A DNA stretch of 64,000 bases, taken from positions 434,001-498,000 of the forward strand of contig NZ_CAJPUX010000003.1 in assembly GCF_905397285.1 (NCBI RefSeq), in the 5' to 3' direction. Source of the stretch: Cupriavidus plantarum. Lineage in GTDB: Bacteria; Pseudomonadota; Gammaproteobacteria; Burkholderiales; Burkholderiaceae. Under the pieces are notes generated by a model. The model saw only the letters and a program-made list of their open reading frames with translations. It made no database searches and was not told the origin of the DNA. Position numbers and translations under genes: made by a program. Positions 10,926-20,257 of the stretch are shown piece after piece; the stretch's first letter is position 1, and the number at the start of each line of letters is the position of its first letter.

Positions 10926-11825
10926 TCAGCCTCGGCCGCGCGGCGTCAGCAGGTCCGCAAGCCCGACGTTACGGAACAGCTCGGCCCGCACGCGATCTGC
11001 CACGCCGTTGACGATCTCCGCGCCGTCCTGCGACGGGTCCACATGCACGCGGAACGGCCGCTTGCCATGCGGCAGCCCCACCACGCGCACGATCTCGCGC
11101 GCCACCGCCTCGGGATCCGCATCGGCAGGCTCGAGGCTCGCCAGTCCCTTCAGCGCCTGCTCCGCGACGCCCGCGTAAGGACCTTCCTCGTACTCGGCCA
11201 CGATATGCGCATCGGCCGGCTTGCCCGAATGCGCGAAATGATTGGTGCCCTTCGTGAAGGCGCCCGGCACCATGATCGTGGTCTCGATGCCCCAGCGCGA
11301 GAGTTCGGACGCGTACGACACCGCGAGCGCGTCCATCGCCGCCTTGGCCGCGAAGTAGGGCGCAAGGAAGGGCGGCGTGCCGCCACGCGTCGATGACGAC
11401 CCGACCCACAGCAGCAACGCCTTGCCCTGCTTGCGCAGATACGGCAGCGCCGCGCGATTCACGCGCTGCGCGCCCAGCACGTTCACGTCGTACTGCTGGA
11501 TCATCTGCTCCGGCGTGAACGCTTCGGCGGGACCAAAGACCATATGGCCCGCGTTGTGCACGATCACGTCGAGGCGGCCGGCATCGGCGAGCACGTGCGC
11601 GATCGCGCCGGCGACGGACGCTTCCGATTGCACATCGAGTTCGACGCTGCGCAGGTCGGCATCGTTGTTCTCGGACCACTGCGCGATCTCCGCGACGCGG
11701 GTTGCATTGCGGCCCGCGGTTTCACGCATCGAGGCATACACGGTGTGGCCAGCCTTGGCCAGCGCCCGCGCCGTCATGAGGCCGAAGCCCGACGATGCAC
11801 CGGTAACGAGGATGGTGTGAGACAT
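10926..11825 (-). CDS. Short-chain dehydrogenase/reductase
   Basis: The predicted protein has 299 residues. It shows the classical SDR pattern: TGASSGFG (8-15) for NAD(P) binding, NAG (91-93), catalytic Ser in the SSS run at 143-145, and Tyr157-x3-Lys161. It is longer than the 250-residue SDR norm, with an extended C-terminal region. The ATG at 11825 begins directly before the Rossmann fold (MSHTILVTGAS); the frame stays open upstream without SDR similarity. It lies downstream of the cNMP-like gene on the same strand and the pair is divergent from a LysR regulator. Substrate unknown. Confidence 0.9.
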   Translation of the reverse strand: MSHTILVTGASSGFGLMTARALAKAGHTVYASMRETAGRNATRVAEIAQWSENNDADLRSVELDVQSEASVAGAIAHVLADAGRLDVIVHNAGHMVFGPAEAFTPEQMIQQYDVNVLGAQRVNRAALPYLRKQGKALLLWVGSSSTRGGTPPFLAPYFAAKAAMDALAVSYASELSRWGIETTIMVPGAFTKGTNHFAHSGKPADAHIVAEYEEGPYAGVAEQALKGLASLEPADADPEAVAREIVRVVGLPHGKRPFRVHVDPSQDGAEIVNGVADRVRAELFRNVGLADLLTPRGRG

Positions 11826-11869
11826 GATGATTCTCCATGGGTTGGGTCGTTGCATGAGAGGGGACAGGT

Positions 11870-12352
11870 TCAGCGGGCGGCGTCCTGCATGGCGTCTTGC
11901 TGGGCGTCTTGCACGATGGCGCGATACAACGAACGCCCCGCGTCGAGGTGCCGCCCGAATGCAAACCGCCGCGCGAGCATGTCGTCCATCTGGTCTCGCG
12001 CGATATGCATGACGTAGCTGTGCTCGGTGGCCACGAGCGCGAACGGCTGCACGCCGAGCAGATCCTGATCGAACCATTTGCCCGGATCGGCGTGGCGGCT
12101 CGACACGATGTGATCGCCCACGCGCAGCGTCCAGCCGCCATCGAGCAACACCCAGTAGCCGGCACTGGCGTCGGGGTGGCCGGGCCGCGTGCTGCTGGCG
12201 ATGGTCCCGCCCGGCCGCACTTCCCACTCGCGGGAATGCGCGATGACCCAGCGCAGTTGGTCGGTGTCGAGCCCGGTGAAGAACGGCGTGTGCCGCAGCA
12301 GATGCAGATACGTGATGGAGGGTGTCATGGTCGGTTTCTCCGGGGTTGGCAT
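11870..12352 (-). CDS. Cyclic-nucleotide-binding-like (Crp-type sensor) domain protein
   Basis: The predicted protein has 160 residues. The opening LRHTPFFTGLDTDQLRWVIAHSREWEVRPGG is typical of the N-terminus of Crp/Fnr-type cNMP-binding domains (helix, 'F-x-G-L', then 'G'). The phosphate-binding cassette of true cAMP binders is not clear, and there is no DNA-binding helix-turn-helix. It may be a stand-alone sensor domain. An internal ATG (MTPSITYL, residue 9) is an alternative start. It is 44 bases upstream of the SDR gene and probably cotranscribed with it. Confidence 0.65.
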   Translation of the reverse strand: MPTPEKPTMTPSITYLHLLRHTPFFTGLDTDQLRWVIAHSREWEVRPGGTIASSTRPGHPDASAGYWVLLDGGWTLRVGDHIVSSRHADPGKWFDQDLLGVQPFALVATEHSYVMHIARDQMDDMLARRFAFGRHLDAGRSLYRAIVQDAQQDAMQDAAR

Positions 12353-12414
12353 CGCGTGTCCTTCGGGTGTCGGTTGGCGTGAAACCCATTCTGGACTGTT
12401 CGCCGGAAAAGATA

Positions 12415-12433
12415 ATCGCTGCTATATTGCGAT
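12415..12433. promoter_or_regulatory. Inverted repeat, candidate LysR-type box
   Basis: ATCGC and GCGAT flank a 9-base AT-rich spacer in the gap between the divergent cNMP-like/SDR operon and the LysR gene. This is the expected place and form of a LysR-family binding site. Confidence 0.45.
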
Positions 12434-12474
12434 CACAATTCCATTTGCTTTAACTATCCGCCGCACGTGTGCTT

Positions 12475-13365
12475 ATGGACCGCTTCAAGGAAATGCAGGT
12501 ATTCGTCCGCATCGCGGACCGCAACAGCTTCACGCTGGCGGCCGAAGATCTCGACATCCCGCGCGCGACGGTGACCAACCTGATCAAGCGCCTCGAGGCA
12601 AGAATCGGCGCGCGCCTGCTCGAACGCACGACCCGTCAGGTCCGCCTGACGCACGACGGGGAGGCGTACTACTACCGCTGCGTCCGCCTGCTCACCGATC
12701 TCGAAGAAACCGAAAGCGCGTTCCGGGACGCGCCGCCGAAGGGCCTGCTGCGCGTGAATATGCAGGGCACGCTCGCCAGACATTTCGTCATGCCGGCGCT
12801 CGGCGATTTCATGCAGCAATACCCCGACATCTCGCTCCGCGTCAGCGAGGACGACCGCCTCGTTGACCTCGTGCGCGAGGGCATCGACTGCGTGCTACGC
12901 GCGGGCGTCCTGCGCGACTCGTCGCTGATCGGCAGGCAGGTCGCATCGATGCCGCAGGTCACGGTGGCCAGCCCCGCGTACCTGAAGGCCCACGGTACCC
13001 CCGGAACGCTCGACGATCTGAGCACGCACCGGATGGTCAGTTACCTGTCGAGCGCCACGGGCCGCCCCGCCACCCTCGACTTCACGGTCGGCAAGGAGAT
13101 CATCGCCCGCCGCCTCGATGCCCGCATCGCCGTCACGGGCGCCGACCTCTACACCGGCGCGGCCCTGTCCGGCCTCGGCCTGATCCAGGTTCCCCGATAC
13201 CGGATCGCCACCGAACTGGCCCAATCCCGCCTCCGCATCGTCCTCCCGAACCATCCACCCCCGCCGATGCCCGTCTCGGTCCTCTACCCCCAGAACCGCC
13301 AGCTCTCGGCACGGGTCCGGGTATTCGCCCAATGGCTGGCACAACGGTTCGCCGAGGCGGGGTGA
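12475..13365 (+). CDS. LysR-family transcriptional regulator
   Basis: The predicted protein has 296 residues, standard for the family. The winged helix-turn-helix is at about 1-60 (FVRIADRNSFTLAAEDL, then ATVTNLIKRLEARIGARLLERTTR) and a type 2 periplasmic-binding-like effector domain fills about 90-290. The ATG at 12475 is chosen; a GTG two codons earlier is also possible. It is divergent from the cNMP-like and SDR genes, the classic layout for a LysR regulator controlling its neighbours and itself. The effector is unknown. Confidence 0.92.
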   Translation: MDRFKEMQVFVRIADRNSFTLAAEDLDIPRATVTNLIKRLEARIGARLLERTTRQVRLTHDGEAYYYRCVRLLTDLEETESAFRDAPPKGLLRVNMQGTLARHFVMPALGDFMQQYPDISLRVSEDDRLVDLVREGIDCVLRAGVLRDSSLIGRQVASMPQVTVASPAYLKAHGTPGTLDDLSTHRMVSYLSSATGRPATLDFTVGKEIIARRLDARIAVTGADLYTGAALSGLGLIQVPRYRIATELAQSRLRIVLPNHPPPPMPVSVLYPQNRQLSARVRVFAQWLAQRFAEAG

Positions 13366-13372
13366 GGGTTTG

Positions 13373-13418
13373 ATGGTAATGCAATTGCATTGACATGGTA
13401 AGGCAGTTGCATTACCAT
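13373..13418. promoter_or_regulatory. Two tandem palindromic operators of the toxin-antitoxin operon
   Basis: Two 24-bp imperfect palindromes overlap by two bases: 13373-13396 and 13395-13418. The shared half-site is ATGGTAATGCAA and its complement TTGCATTACCAT. The first copy has a perfect left arm and a partly decayed right arm; the second has a perfect right arm. The outermost arms together also form a perfect 12-bp inverted repeat. The position 36 bases before prlF fits autoregulation by the PrlF-YhaV complex. Confidence 0.75.
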
Positions 13419-13453
13419 GCGCGGCATCTGTGCCTCATGCCCCCGAGAGACCC

Positions 13454-13783
13454 ATGCCCGCAACCATCGAAGTCGAGTCCACGCTGACCGATCGCTATCA
13501 AACCACGGTGCCCGAGACGGTGAGGCGTGCGCTGGGGCTCGGGAAGCGGGACAAGATCCACTACAGCATCCGCGCCAGCGGCGAAGTCGTTCTGACGCGC
13601 GCAGAGGCCAGCGAAGGGGAAGACCCGGTGCTTGAACACTTCCTGAATTTTCTGGAGCGCGACATCGCACGCCACCCGGAACGCGTTCGCCCAGTGGACG
13701 CGGCATTCGTGGCGCGTCTGCAATCGCTCGTTGGCAGCGTCAACGTCGACCTCGACGCGCCGCTGTCGGAAGACGATGAATGA
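13454..13783 (+). CDS. prlF: Antitoxin PrlF (SohA), AbrB-type
   Basis: The predicted protein has 109 residues, close to the 111 of E. coli PrlF. The N-terminal segment STLTDRYQTTVPETVRRALGL is the swapped-hairpin AbrB fold that binds DNA. The acidic C-terminus should wrap the toxin. I start at the ATG at 13454 (MPATIEVES); an upstream in-frame ATG at 13430 is possible. The stop overlaps the toxin start by four bases (ATGA), so the two are translationally coupled. PrlF neutralises YhaV and, with it, represses the operon. Confidence 0.9.
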   Translation: MPATIEVESTLTDRYQTTVPETVRRALGLGKRDKIHYSIRASGEVVLTRAEASEGEDPVLEHFLNFLERDIARHPERVRPVDAAFVARLQSLVGSVNVDLDAPLSEDDE

Positions 13784-14253
13784 GCCGGGGCAGTGCTATC
13801 TCGCTCGTGGTCCATGGCTGGTCGGTCTACGCGCATCCGCTATTCGTCGCGCAGGTGGAAGCGCTGACGGACGAGGTCGATGCCCTCAGGCAAAAGGACC
13901 CCACGGGCTACACCAAGAAGAACGCCACCAAACGTTTGGCAGCGATTCATTCGCTAGCCTTCGACGTCATCCCGCAGGACCCGACGCGGCCTGAATACCG
14001 TCAGGGCGGTACGCTCGGCGCGGCGCGCAAACATTGGTTCCGGGCCAAATTCTTCCAGCAATACCGCTTGTTCTTCCGCTATCACGCAGCCAGCAAGATC
14101 ATCGTGCTCGCGTGGGTCAACGACGACGCGAAGCGCGCCTACGAGAGTGGCGACGATGCGTATCGGGTGTTCCGCAAGATGCTCGAAAACGGTCACCCGC
14201 CGGATGATTGGGATCAACTGCTGGCAGAGGCGCGTCAGGCAGTGCCCGGGTGA
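13780..14253 (+). CDS. yhaV: Toxin YhaV, ribosome-associated RNase
   Basis: The predicted protein has 157 residues (E. coli YhaV has 154). It has the RelE-superfamily pattern of the family: VVHGWSVYAHPLF at the N-terminus, LGAARKHWFRAKFFQQYRLFFRY in the middle and WVNDD near residue 115, then a C-terminal ENGHPPDDW motif. YhaV cleaves mRNA during translation and arrests growth when PrlF is lost. The gene looks intact. It ends 128 bases from the ssrA 3' end, with a bidirectional terminator between. Confidence 0.92.
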   Translation: MSRGSAISLVVHGWSVYAHPLFVAQVEALTDEVDALRQKDPTGYTKKNATKRLAAIHSLAFDVIPQDPTRPEYRQGGTLGAARKHWFRAKFFQQYRLFFRYHAASKIIVLAWVNDDAKRAYESGDDAYRVFRKMLENGHPPDDWDQLLAEARQAVPG

Positions 14254-14303
14254 CGCCCGTGGGATGTGCGAAGAAGAAACGCGCGAATACCGACCAAATA
14301 AAA

Positions 14304-14331
14304 AACCCCAGAAACTTTCGTTTCTGGGGTT
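14304..14331. terminator. Bidirectional intrinsic terminator between yhaV and ssrA
   Basis: AACCCCAGAAAC and GTTTCTGGGGTT form a perfect 12-bp stem around TTTC, with an A-run on the left and a T-run on the right, so it works on both strands. It ends yhaV rightward and ssrA leftward. Confidence 0.9.
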
Positions 14332-14380
14332 TTTGTTACTTCGCGATGATTTTCAGTCGGGGTAACTGAAATCAAATATC

Positions 14381-14738
14381 TGGTGGAGCCGGCGGGAATC
14401 GAACCCGCGTCCGCAAGCCCTCCACAGAGAGTTCTACATACTTAGTTCTGTCATTTGATTTAACCGGCGCATCGCGGACGAACACGCTCTACGACGGCGA
14501 GTCACTAAGTTTTCGTCCCCCGGCCCGTGACACTCCGGGGGCTTATCTGACGTCAATGACCTCGCGTGGTCTTGCGACCCTAGCCCGTCAGCGAGCCAGT
14601 GCGAGGACGGCGGCCCTTAGGCTGCCAGTGCGTAACGTTCGTCGTTAGCAGTTATTGCATTCCCATTGATTAACGAGGTGACGGGTCCTCGGTATGCCCT
14701 CACTGCTTCGCAACCCACGTCGAAACCAGGTCGGCCCC
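14381..14738 (-). ncRNA. ssrA: tmRNA
   Basis: The RNA is about 358 nt. The 5' end GGGGCCG pairs with CGGCTCC before the 3' CCA (with one G-U), giving the alanyl acceptor stem, and the T-arm sequence GGTTCGATTCC is present near the 3' end. The tag reading frame is on the minus strand at 14617-14649 and encodes ANDERYALAA followed by TAA, a betaproteobacterial tag. tmRNA rescues stalled ribosomes together with SmpB. The 5' boundary is placed by stem pairing and could be off by a base or two. Confidence 0.95.
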
Positions 14739-14819
14739 AGTAAAGAGAAGACGGATTGTACCCGCTTCAGTTCCCTATGTGTGGACATGTCCGCCCAGAT
14801 CAAGGGCGGCTGGCACATT

Positions 14820-15482
14820 TCAGGAAAGCGCGAGCAGGGGGAGGAGTTCGCGCGGGTGGTGGATGAGGTAGTCCGCGCCCCATGCCTCGGGCGGCACGCC
14901 TTCGCCGCAATACCCATACGCGGCCGTCACGGTGGTCATGCCCGCGGCCTTGCCCGCCTGGATGTCGCGCAGGTCGTCGCCGACGTACACGCAGCGAGCC
15001 GGCGCCACGCCGCTCACCTCGGCCGCGTGCAGCAGTGGGGCGGGGTGCGGCTTCGCGTGCGGCGTGGTGTCGCCGCTGACGATGGCCGAGGCGCGGGGCG
15101 TCAGGCCGATCTTCGCGACCAGTGGCACCGTGAAGCGCGCGATCTTGTTGGTCACGATGCCCCAGCGGATATCGGCGGCCTCGAGGCGGGCGAGCACGTC
15201 GTCCATGCCCTCGAACAGCCGTGTATGCACCGCGATGTCCGCCTCGTAATAGTCGAGGAACGTGTCGCGCAACGCGGGGAATTCAGGATCTTCAGGCCGC
15301 TTGCCGAACGCGGCGCCAATCAGGCCCCGCGCGCCGTGCGAGGCCACGGGACGTAACGTTTCATACGGCACGGGCGGATGACCGTGCTCGACCACGAGCC
15401 GGTTGGCGGCGGCCGCGAGATCCGGCGCGGTGTCGGCCAGCGTCCCGTCGAGGTCGAAGAAGACAGCGTCGAAGGATCGCAT
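14820..15482 (-). CDS. gph: Phosphoglycolate phosphatase, HAD family
   Basis: The predicted protein has 220 residues. HAD motif I is FFDLDGT with Asp10 and Asp12; motif II is VTNK; motif III/IV is YVGDDLRDIQAG. The size, the cap domain and the position directly after ubiG match Gph, which removes phosphate from 2-phosphoglycolate. Start ATG at 15482 sits immediately before motif I; the longer open frame upstream belongs to the ubiG region. The ubiG stop is 5 bases away, so the two form an operon. Confidence 0.92.
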   Translation of the reverse strand: MRSFDAVFFDLDGTLADTAPDLAAAANRLVVEHGHPPVPYETLRPVASHGARGLIGAAFGKRPEDPEFPALRDTFLDYYEADIAVHTRLFEGMDDVLARLEAADIRWGIVTNKIARFTVPLVAKIGLTPRASAIVSGDTTPHAKPHPAPLLHAAEVSGVAPARCVYVGDDLRDIQAGKAAGMTTVTAAYGYCGEGVPPEAWGADYLIHHPRELLPLLALS

Positions 15483-15487
15483 GGGTC

Positions 15488-16231
15488 TCAGCCGTGACGA
15501 CGGAACGCCATCATGTAGTTTACGTCGGTGTCCTTGCCGAGCGCATAGACCTGCGTCAGCGGGTTGTAGGTCATGCCGCGCATCTCGACGAGTTCGAGGC
15601 CGACGTTGCGGGCGAATCGCGCGAGTTCGGACGGTGTGATGAACTTGTCGTAGTCGTGCGTGCCGCGCGGCAGCATGTTGAGGACGTACTCGGCGCCGAG
15701 AATCGCCAGCGCGTACGCCTTCAGGTTGCGGTTGATCGTTGAGAAGAACACCAGACCGCCCGGTTTCACGAGTGTGGCGCACGCGCGCACGATCGACTGG
15801 GGATCGGGCACGTGCTCCAGCATCTCCATGCAGGTCACCACGTCGACGCTGCCGGGAATGCGCGCGGCCAGATCTTCCACCGGGATTTCTTCGTAGGTCA
15901 CCGCCACGCCGGATTCAAGGCTATGCAGGTCCGCCACCTTGAGCGCCTTGGACGAGAGGTCGATACCGCGCACGGTAGCCCCCGCGCGCGCCATGCTCTC
16001 CGACAGGATGCCGCCACCGCAGCCCACGTCGATGACCTGCTTGCCCGCCAGCCGCGCGATGCCATCGATCCAGCCCAGGCGCAGCGGGTTGAGCTCGTGC
16101 AGCGGTTTGAACTCGCTGTTCGGATCCCACCAGCGGTGGGCAAGCTCGCTGAACTTGTCGATCTCCTTCGGATCCGCATTGCGGCCGGAGGCGTGAGAGG
16201 AGGCGGGTGTGGCGATGGACGAAGGCGACAT
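15488..16231 (-). CDS. ubiG: Ubiquinone biosynthesis O-methyltransferase
   Basis: The predicted protein has 247 residues. SAM-binding motif I is VIDVGCGGG (66-74); [11 protein letters not shown] and the N-terminal [12 protein letters not shown] are hallmarks of UbiG, which carries out both O-methylations of the ubiquinone ring. The first 20 residues are Ser/Ala-rich and variable. It is followed by gph with 5 bases between. An intrinsic terminator of the upstream ompA gene lies about 50 bases before its start, so ubiG has its own promoter. Confidence 0.95.
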   Translation of the reverse strand: MSPSSIATPASSHASGRNADPKEIDKFSELAHRWWDPNSEFKPLHELNPLRLGWIDGIARLAGKQVIDVGCGGGILSESMARAGATVRGIDLSSKALKVADLHSLESGVAVTYEEIPVEDLAARIPGSVDVVTCMEMLEHVPDPQSIVRACATLVKPGGLVFFSTINRNLKAYALAILGAEYVLNMLPRGTHDYDKFITPSELARFARNVGLELVEMRGMTYNPLTQVYALGKDTDVNYMMAFRRHG

Positions 16232-16282
16232 CGGGCTGGGTAATGGGGAATTCGGGGCTACTGTACCAAAAAAGCCGGGGCG

Positions 16283-16311
16283 AAAAAAAAGCCCAGCTTT
16301 CGCTGGGCTTT
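16283..16311 (-). terminator. Intrinsic terminator of ompA
   Basis: AAAGCCCAGC-TTTC-GCTGGGCTTT is a perfect 10-bp stem. Read on the minus strand it is followed by a run of eight T (plus-strand A-run 16283-16290), 20 bases after the ompA stop. Confidence 0.9.
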
Positions 16312-16331
16312 CTTCATCGGAAAAAATCCGA

Positions 16332-16991
16332 TTAACGTGCGCTGCGCGTACCGACCACTTCCACTTCCACGCGGCGGTTCGGCTGCTGGCAGGCGATCTG
16401 AGCGGTGCGGTTGCCCTTGCACGACTTCGGATCGACCTTCAGCTGACGCTTGCCCTTGCCTTCGGTGTAGACGCGGTTGGCTTCCACGCCCTTGCTCACC
16501 AGGTAGGCCTTGACGGACTCGGCACGACGGATCGACAGACGATCGTTGTAGCGGTCCGAACCGAACGAGTCGGTGTGGCCAACGGCGATGATCACTTCGA
16601 GGGTGATGCCTTGCAGCTTCGAGACCAGATCGTCCAGCTTGGCCTTGCCTTCGGGCTTCAGAACAGCCTTGTCGAAGTCGAACAGCGTGTCAGCAGCGAA
16701 GGTGACCTTCTCGCTCGACACCACCGGTGCTGCCGGAGCCACCGGAGCCGCCGGAGCGGGTGCCGCGGCCGGGGCCAGGGCGCCATCGCACAGGGCGTTT
16801 GCCGTAGCCGGGGTCCAGGAGCTGTCGCGCCAGCAGAGCTCGTTCGTGCCGTTCTTCCACACGTACTCGCTCGTACCGTTGCCCCAGTTGTCGTTCACTG
16901 CCTTCTTTTCGTAGGGAACGGATTGGGCTTGAGCGGATGCAGCCATTACTGCGGTAGCTGCAACGAGCGCGAGCTTGGCAAATTTTTTCAT
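16332..16991 (-). CDS. ompA: OmpA-family outer-membrane protein
   Basis: The predicted protein has 219 residues. A 23-residue signal peptide ends AQAQ. The N-terminal part is short and has no eight-stranded barrel; an Ala/Pro linker (about 71-92) leads to a C-terminal OmpA peptidoglycan-binding domain (about 95-215) with [17 protein letters not shown] and [10 protein letters not shown]. It should anchor the outer membrane or periplasm to peptidoglycan. A strong ribosome site AGGAGA precedes the ATG. It is the usual upstream, divergent neighbour of gyrA in this group. Confidence 0.9.
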   Translation of the reverse strand: MKKFAKLALVAATAVMAASAQAQSVPYEKKAVNDNWGNGTSEYVWKNGTNELCWRDSSWTPATANALCDGALAPAAAPAPAAPVAPAAPVVSSEKVTFAADTLFDFDKAVLKPEGKAKLDDLVSKLQGITLEVIIAVGHTDSFGSDRYNDRLSIRRAESVKAYLVSKGVEANRVYTEGKGKRQLKVDPKSCKGNRTAQIACQQPNRRVEVEVVGTRSAR

Positions 16992-17066
16992 ATTTCTCCT
17001 CTCAGGATGAGATCACCGCAGGGTTACTGCGAGCAAATGGACGAAAACAAGTCATACATTCTTCGG

Positions 17067-17072
17067 AGTATA
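17067..17072 (-). promoter_or_regulatory. -10 element (TATACT) for ompA
   Basis: On the minus strand TTATACT lies 76 bases upstream of the ompA ATG. The -35 is not clear. Confidence 0.4.
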
Positions 17073-17328
17073 ACATTCTCGATGTGGCGGATGCTCCACT
17101 TCGAACAACGTCTGGCTCTTCGCTGGGGAATTGTGCCACAAGGCTCGTTTCCTAAGAAGTAAATATATTCGATTCAACCAAGGCGTTTTAGGCCTGTGGT
17201 GTTTGTGCAACATCGCACTTGCGATGCCCGCAAACCCTTGTCCCGTCTGGCTTGCCGGCGATGGAGGGTACACACCCGAAGGCCGCCGGCGAGCCTGTGG
17301 AAGGGGGGCGGGGAGGGGTGTTCGCGCG

Positions 17329-17337
17329 TGATAGAAT
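17329..17337 (+). promoter_or_regulatory. Extended -10 element for gyrA
   Basis: TGATAGAAT is an extended -10 (TGn plus TAGAAT), 88 bases before the gyrA ATG. Confidence 0.4.
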
Positions 17338-17425
17338 GGCGCGTTGCCCATCCCTCGCAGGCCGGTCTTCCGGCCGGCGGGATTCGGGCTTCATTCGCTT
17401 AAACCTGCCGCATAACCACGCCGCA

Positions 17426-20116
17426 ATGGATCAATTCGCCAAAGAAACTCTTCCGGTATCGCTGGAAGAGGAAATGCGCCGCTCGTACCTGGATTACGCC
17501 ATGAGCGTTATCGTCGGGCGCGCGCTGCCCGATGTCAGGGACGGCCTGAAACCAGTACACCGACGCGTGCTCTATGCGATGCATGAGCTCAATAACGACT
17601 GGAACCGCCCGTACAAGAAGTCGGCGCGTATCGTCGGGGACGTGATCGGTAAGTATCACCCGCACGGCGATACCGCGGTTTATGACACGATCGTCCGCAT
17701 GGCGCAGAATTTCTCGCTGCGCTACATGCTCGTGGACGGTCAGGGCAATTTCGGTTCGGTCGACGGCGATAACGCCGCGGCCATGCGTTATACGGAAATC
17801 CGCCTGTCGAAGATCGCGCATGAAATGCTGCAGGATATCGACAAGGAAACCGTGGATTTCGAACCGAACTATGACGGTTCGGAAAAAGAGCCCGGTATTC
17901 TGCCCGCGCGAATTCCGAATTTGCTGATCAATGGCTCGTCGGGTATTGCGGTCGGTATGGCGACCAATATCCCGCCGCATAACCTGAATGAGGTGGTGGA
18001 TGCCTGCCTGCATCTGCTGCGTAATCCCGATGCGACCGTCGACGACCTGATCGAGATCGTGCCGGCGCCCGATTTCCCGACGGCCGGCATCATTTACGGC
18101 ATTCAGGGCGTCCGCGAGGGCTACCGTACCGGCCGGGGCCGCGTCGTCATGCGCGCCCGGACGCACTTCGAGGATATCGACCGCGGCCAGCGCCAGGCGA
18201 TCATCGTGGACGAACTGCCGTACCAGGTGAACAAGCGCACGCTGCTCGAGCGCATCGCGGAGCTGGTCACGGAGAAGAAGGTCGAGGGCATTTCGGATAT
18301 CCGCGACGAGTCTGACAAGTCCGGCATGCGCGTGGTCATCGAGCTCAAGCGCAACGAAGTGCCGGAGGTCGTGCTCAACAACCTCTATAAGAATACGCAG
18401 CTGCAGGACACGTTCGGCATGAACATGGTCGCGCTGGTCGATGGCCAGCCGCGCCTGCTGAATCTGCGCCAGATGCTGGACGCGTTCCTCTCGCATCGCC
18501 GCGAAGTGGTCACGCGCCGCACCGTGTTCGAACTGCGCAAGGCGCGCGAGCGCGGCCACGTGCTGGAAGGCCTCGCCGTCGCGCTGGCGAATATCGACGA
18601 GTTCATCGCGATCATCAAGGCTGCCCCGACGCCGCCGATCGCGAAGCAGGAGTTGATGGCCAAGGCATGGGACTCGAGCCTTGTGCGCGAGATGCTTGCG
18701 CGTGCCGAGAGCGATACCGCCGGCGGCCGCGCATCGTATCGCCCCGATGGCCTGCCCGCCGTGTTCGGCATGCAGCCCGACGGCCTGTACCGCCTGTCCG
18801 ACGGCCAGGCGCAGGAAATCCTGCAGATGCGCCTGCAGCGCCTCACGGGCCTGGAGCAGGACAAGATCGTTCAGGAATACCGCGAGGTGATGGCGGTCAT
18901 CGCCGATCTGCTCGATATCCTGGCGCGCCCGGAACGTATCACTACGATCATCTCCGACGAGCTCACCGCGATCCGCGGCGAATTCGGCGACGAGCGGCGC
19001 TCGCAGATCGAGCTCAACGCGACCGAACTCGATACCGAGGACCTGATCACTCCGCAGGACATGGTCGTGACGCTGTCGCACAGCGGCTATATGAAGAGCC
19101 AGCCGATCTCCGAGTACCGCGCGCAGAAGCGTGGCGGCCGCGGCAAGATGGCGACGGCGACCAAGGAAGACGACTGGATCGACACGCTGTTCGTCGCGAA
19201 CACGCATGACTACATCCTGTGCTTCTCCAACCGCGGCCGCCTCTACTGGCTGAAGGTTTATGAAGTGCCGCAAGGCTCCCGCAACGCGCGCGGCCGTCCG
19301 ATCGTTAACATGTTCCCGCTCTCCGAGGGCGAGAAGATCAACGTGATTCTGCCGGTACGCCAGTTCGACGCCGAGCATTTCGTGTTCATGGCCACCGCGC
19401 GCGGTACCGTGAAGAAGACCGCACTCACCGAATTCTCGAATCCGCGCAAGGCCGGCATCATCGCGGTCGACCTCGACGAGGGCGACTACCTGATCGGTGC
19501 CGCCGTGACGGACGGCCAGCACGACGTGATGCTGTTCTCGGACGCGGGCAAGGCCGTGCGTTTCGACGAAAACGACGTGCGTCCGATGGGCCGTCAGGCC
19601 CGTGGCGTACGTGGCATGAACCTCGATGAAGGCCAGACGGTGATCGCGATGCTCGTGGCGCCGGCCGAGAATGCCGAGGGTGAGAGCGCCGAGGGTGCCG
19701 AAGGCGCCGCCGTCGCGTCCGTCGGCAGCGTGCTGACCGCGACGGAGAACGGCTATGGCAAGCGTACCCCGATCGCCGAGTACACTCGACACGGCCGTGG
19801 CACCAAGGGCATGATTGCGATCCAGACCAGCGAGCGTAACGGCCGTGTGGTGGCTGCCGCACTGGTGTCGCCGGAAGACGAGATCATGCTCATCACCACC
19901 GGTGGCGTGCTGATCCGCACGCGTGTGGCCGAGATCCGCGAGATGGGCCGCGCGACGCAGGGTGTGACGCTGATCAACGTGGACGAGGGCACGCGGCTCT
20001 CCGGACTGCAACGCATCGTCGAGAGCGACGCCGACAACGGTGGCGCGGACGAAGCCGAGGCAACCGAAGGGGATAGCGGCGCCGATGGTGCGCCCGACGC
20101 GAGCGCGGAGTCGTAA
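17426..20116 (+). CDS. gyrA: DNA gyrase subunit A
   Basis: The predicted protein has 896 residues. The catalytic Tyr122 lies in [11 protein letters not shown]. The GyrA box reads QKRGGRGK in the C-terminal domain, which marks gyrase rather than topoisomerase IV. The quinolone-determining region reads [10 protein letters not shown], so position 83 is Thr and 87 is Asp. The tail is acidic and Ala/Glu/Gly-rich and there is a similar low-complexity insert around [14 protein letters not shown]. Start ATG at 17426 gives MDQFAKE, the family norm. With GyrB it introduces negative supercoils. Confidence 0.97.
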   Translation: MDQFAKETLPVSLEEEMRRSYLDYAMSVIVGRALPDVRDGLKPVHRRVLYAMHELNNDWNRPYKKSARIVGDVIGKYHPHGDTAVYDTIVRMAQNFSLRYMLVDGQGNFGSVDGDNAAAMRYTEIRLSKIAHEMLQDIDKETVDFEPNYDGSEKEPGILPARIPNLLINGSSGIAVGMATNIPPHNLNEVVDACLHLLRNPDATVDDLIEIVPAPDFPTAGIIYGIQGVREGYRTGRGRVVMRARTHFEDIDRGQRQAIIVDELPYQVNKRTLLERIAELVTEKKVEGISDIRDESDKSGMRVVIELKRNEVPEVVLNNLYKNTQLQDTFGMNMVALVDGQPRLLNLRQMLDAFLSHRREVVTRRTVFELRKARERGHVLEGLAVALANIDEFIAIIKAAPTPPIAKQELMAKAWDSSLVREMLARAESDTAGGRASYRPDGLPAVFGMQPDGLYRLSDGQAQEILQMRLQRLTGLEQDKIVQEYREVMAVIADLLDILARPERITTIISDELTAIRGEFGDERRSQIELNATELDTEDLITPQDMVVTLSHSGYMKSQPISEYRAQKRGGRGKMATATKEDDWIDTLFVANTHDYILCFSNRGRLYWLKVYEVPQGSRNARGRPIVNMFPLSEGEKINVILPVRQFDAEHFVFMATARGTVKKTALTEFSNPRKAGIIAVDLDEGDYLIGAAVTDGQHDVMLFSDAGKAVRFDENDVRPMGRQARGVRGMNLDEGQTVIAMLVAPAENAEGESAEGAEGAAVASVGSVLTATENGYGKRTPIAEYTRHGRGTKGMIAIQTSERNGRVVAAALVSPEDEIMLITTGGVLIRTRVAEIREMGRATQGVTLINVDEGTRLSGLQRIVESDADNGGADEAEATEGDSGADGAPDASAES

Positions 20117-20257
20117 TTTTCTGGGTTATCGCGTTGTTATCGCCCGGAAGTTATCGCAATTCTCCGTAAATCGTAATCAGATGAAACAGTGGCTCGACGG
20201 CCCGGAACTCACACATGGGCCGTCGGACTAATGGGACATATTTTCCAGGGAGTCATA

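Larger units (their letters stand above)
16992..17425. other. Divergent intergenic region, ompA and gyrA
   Basis: This 434-base gap contains no gene I can support. It carries a -10 element for ompA on the minus strand, an AT-rich central part around 17150-17190, and an extended -10 for gyrA. Confidence 0.5.

Noticed and set aside
13366..14738. The toxin-antitoxin locus as part of an ssrA-integrated genomic island
   Set aside because: No integrase, no second copy of the ssrA 3' end and no composition break were seen; only the TA operon lies between the LysR gene and ssrA.
14645..14917. Open frame across the 5' end of ssrA
   Set aside because: It overlaps the tmRNA gene and has no protein similarity.
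17399..20011. Open frame of 870 codons antisense to gyrA
   Set aside because: It is a codon-bias artefact of a highly conserved gene in GC-rich DNA.
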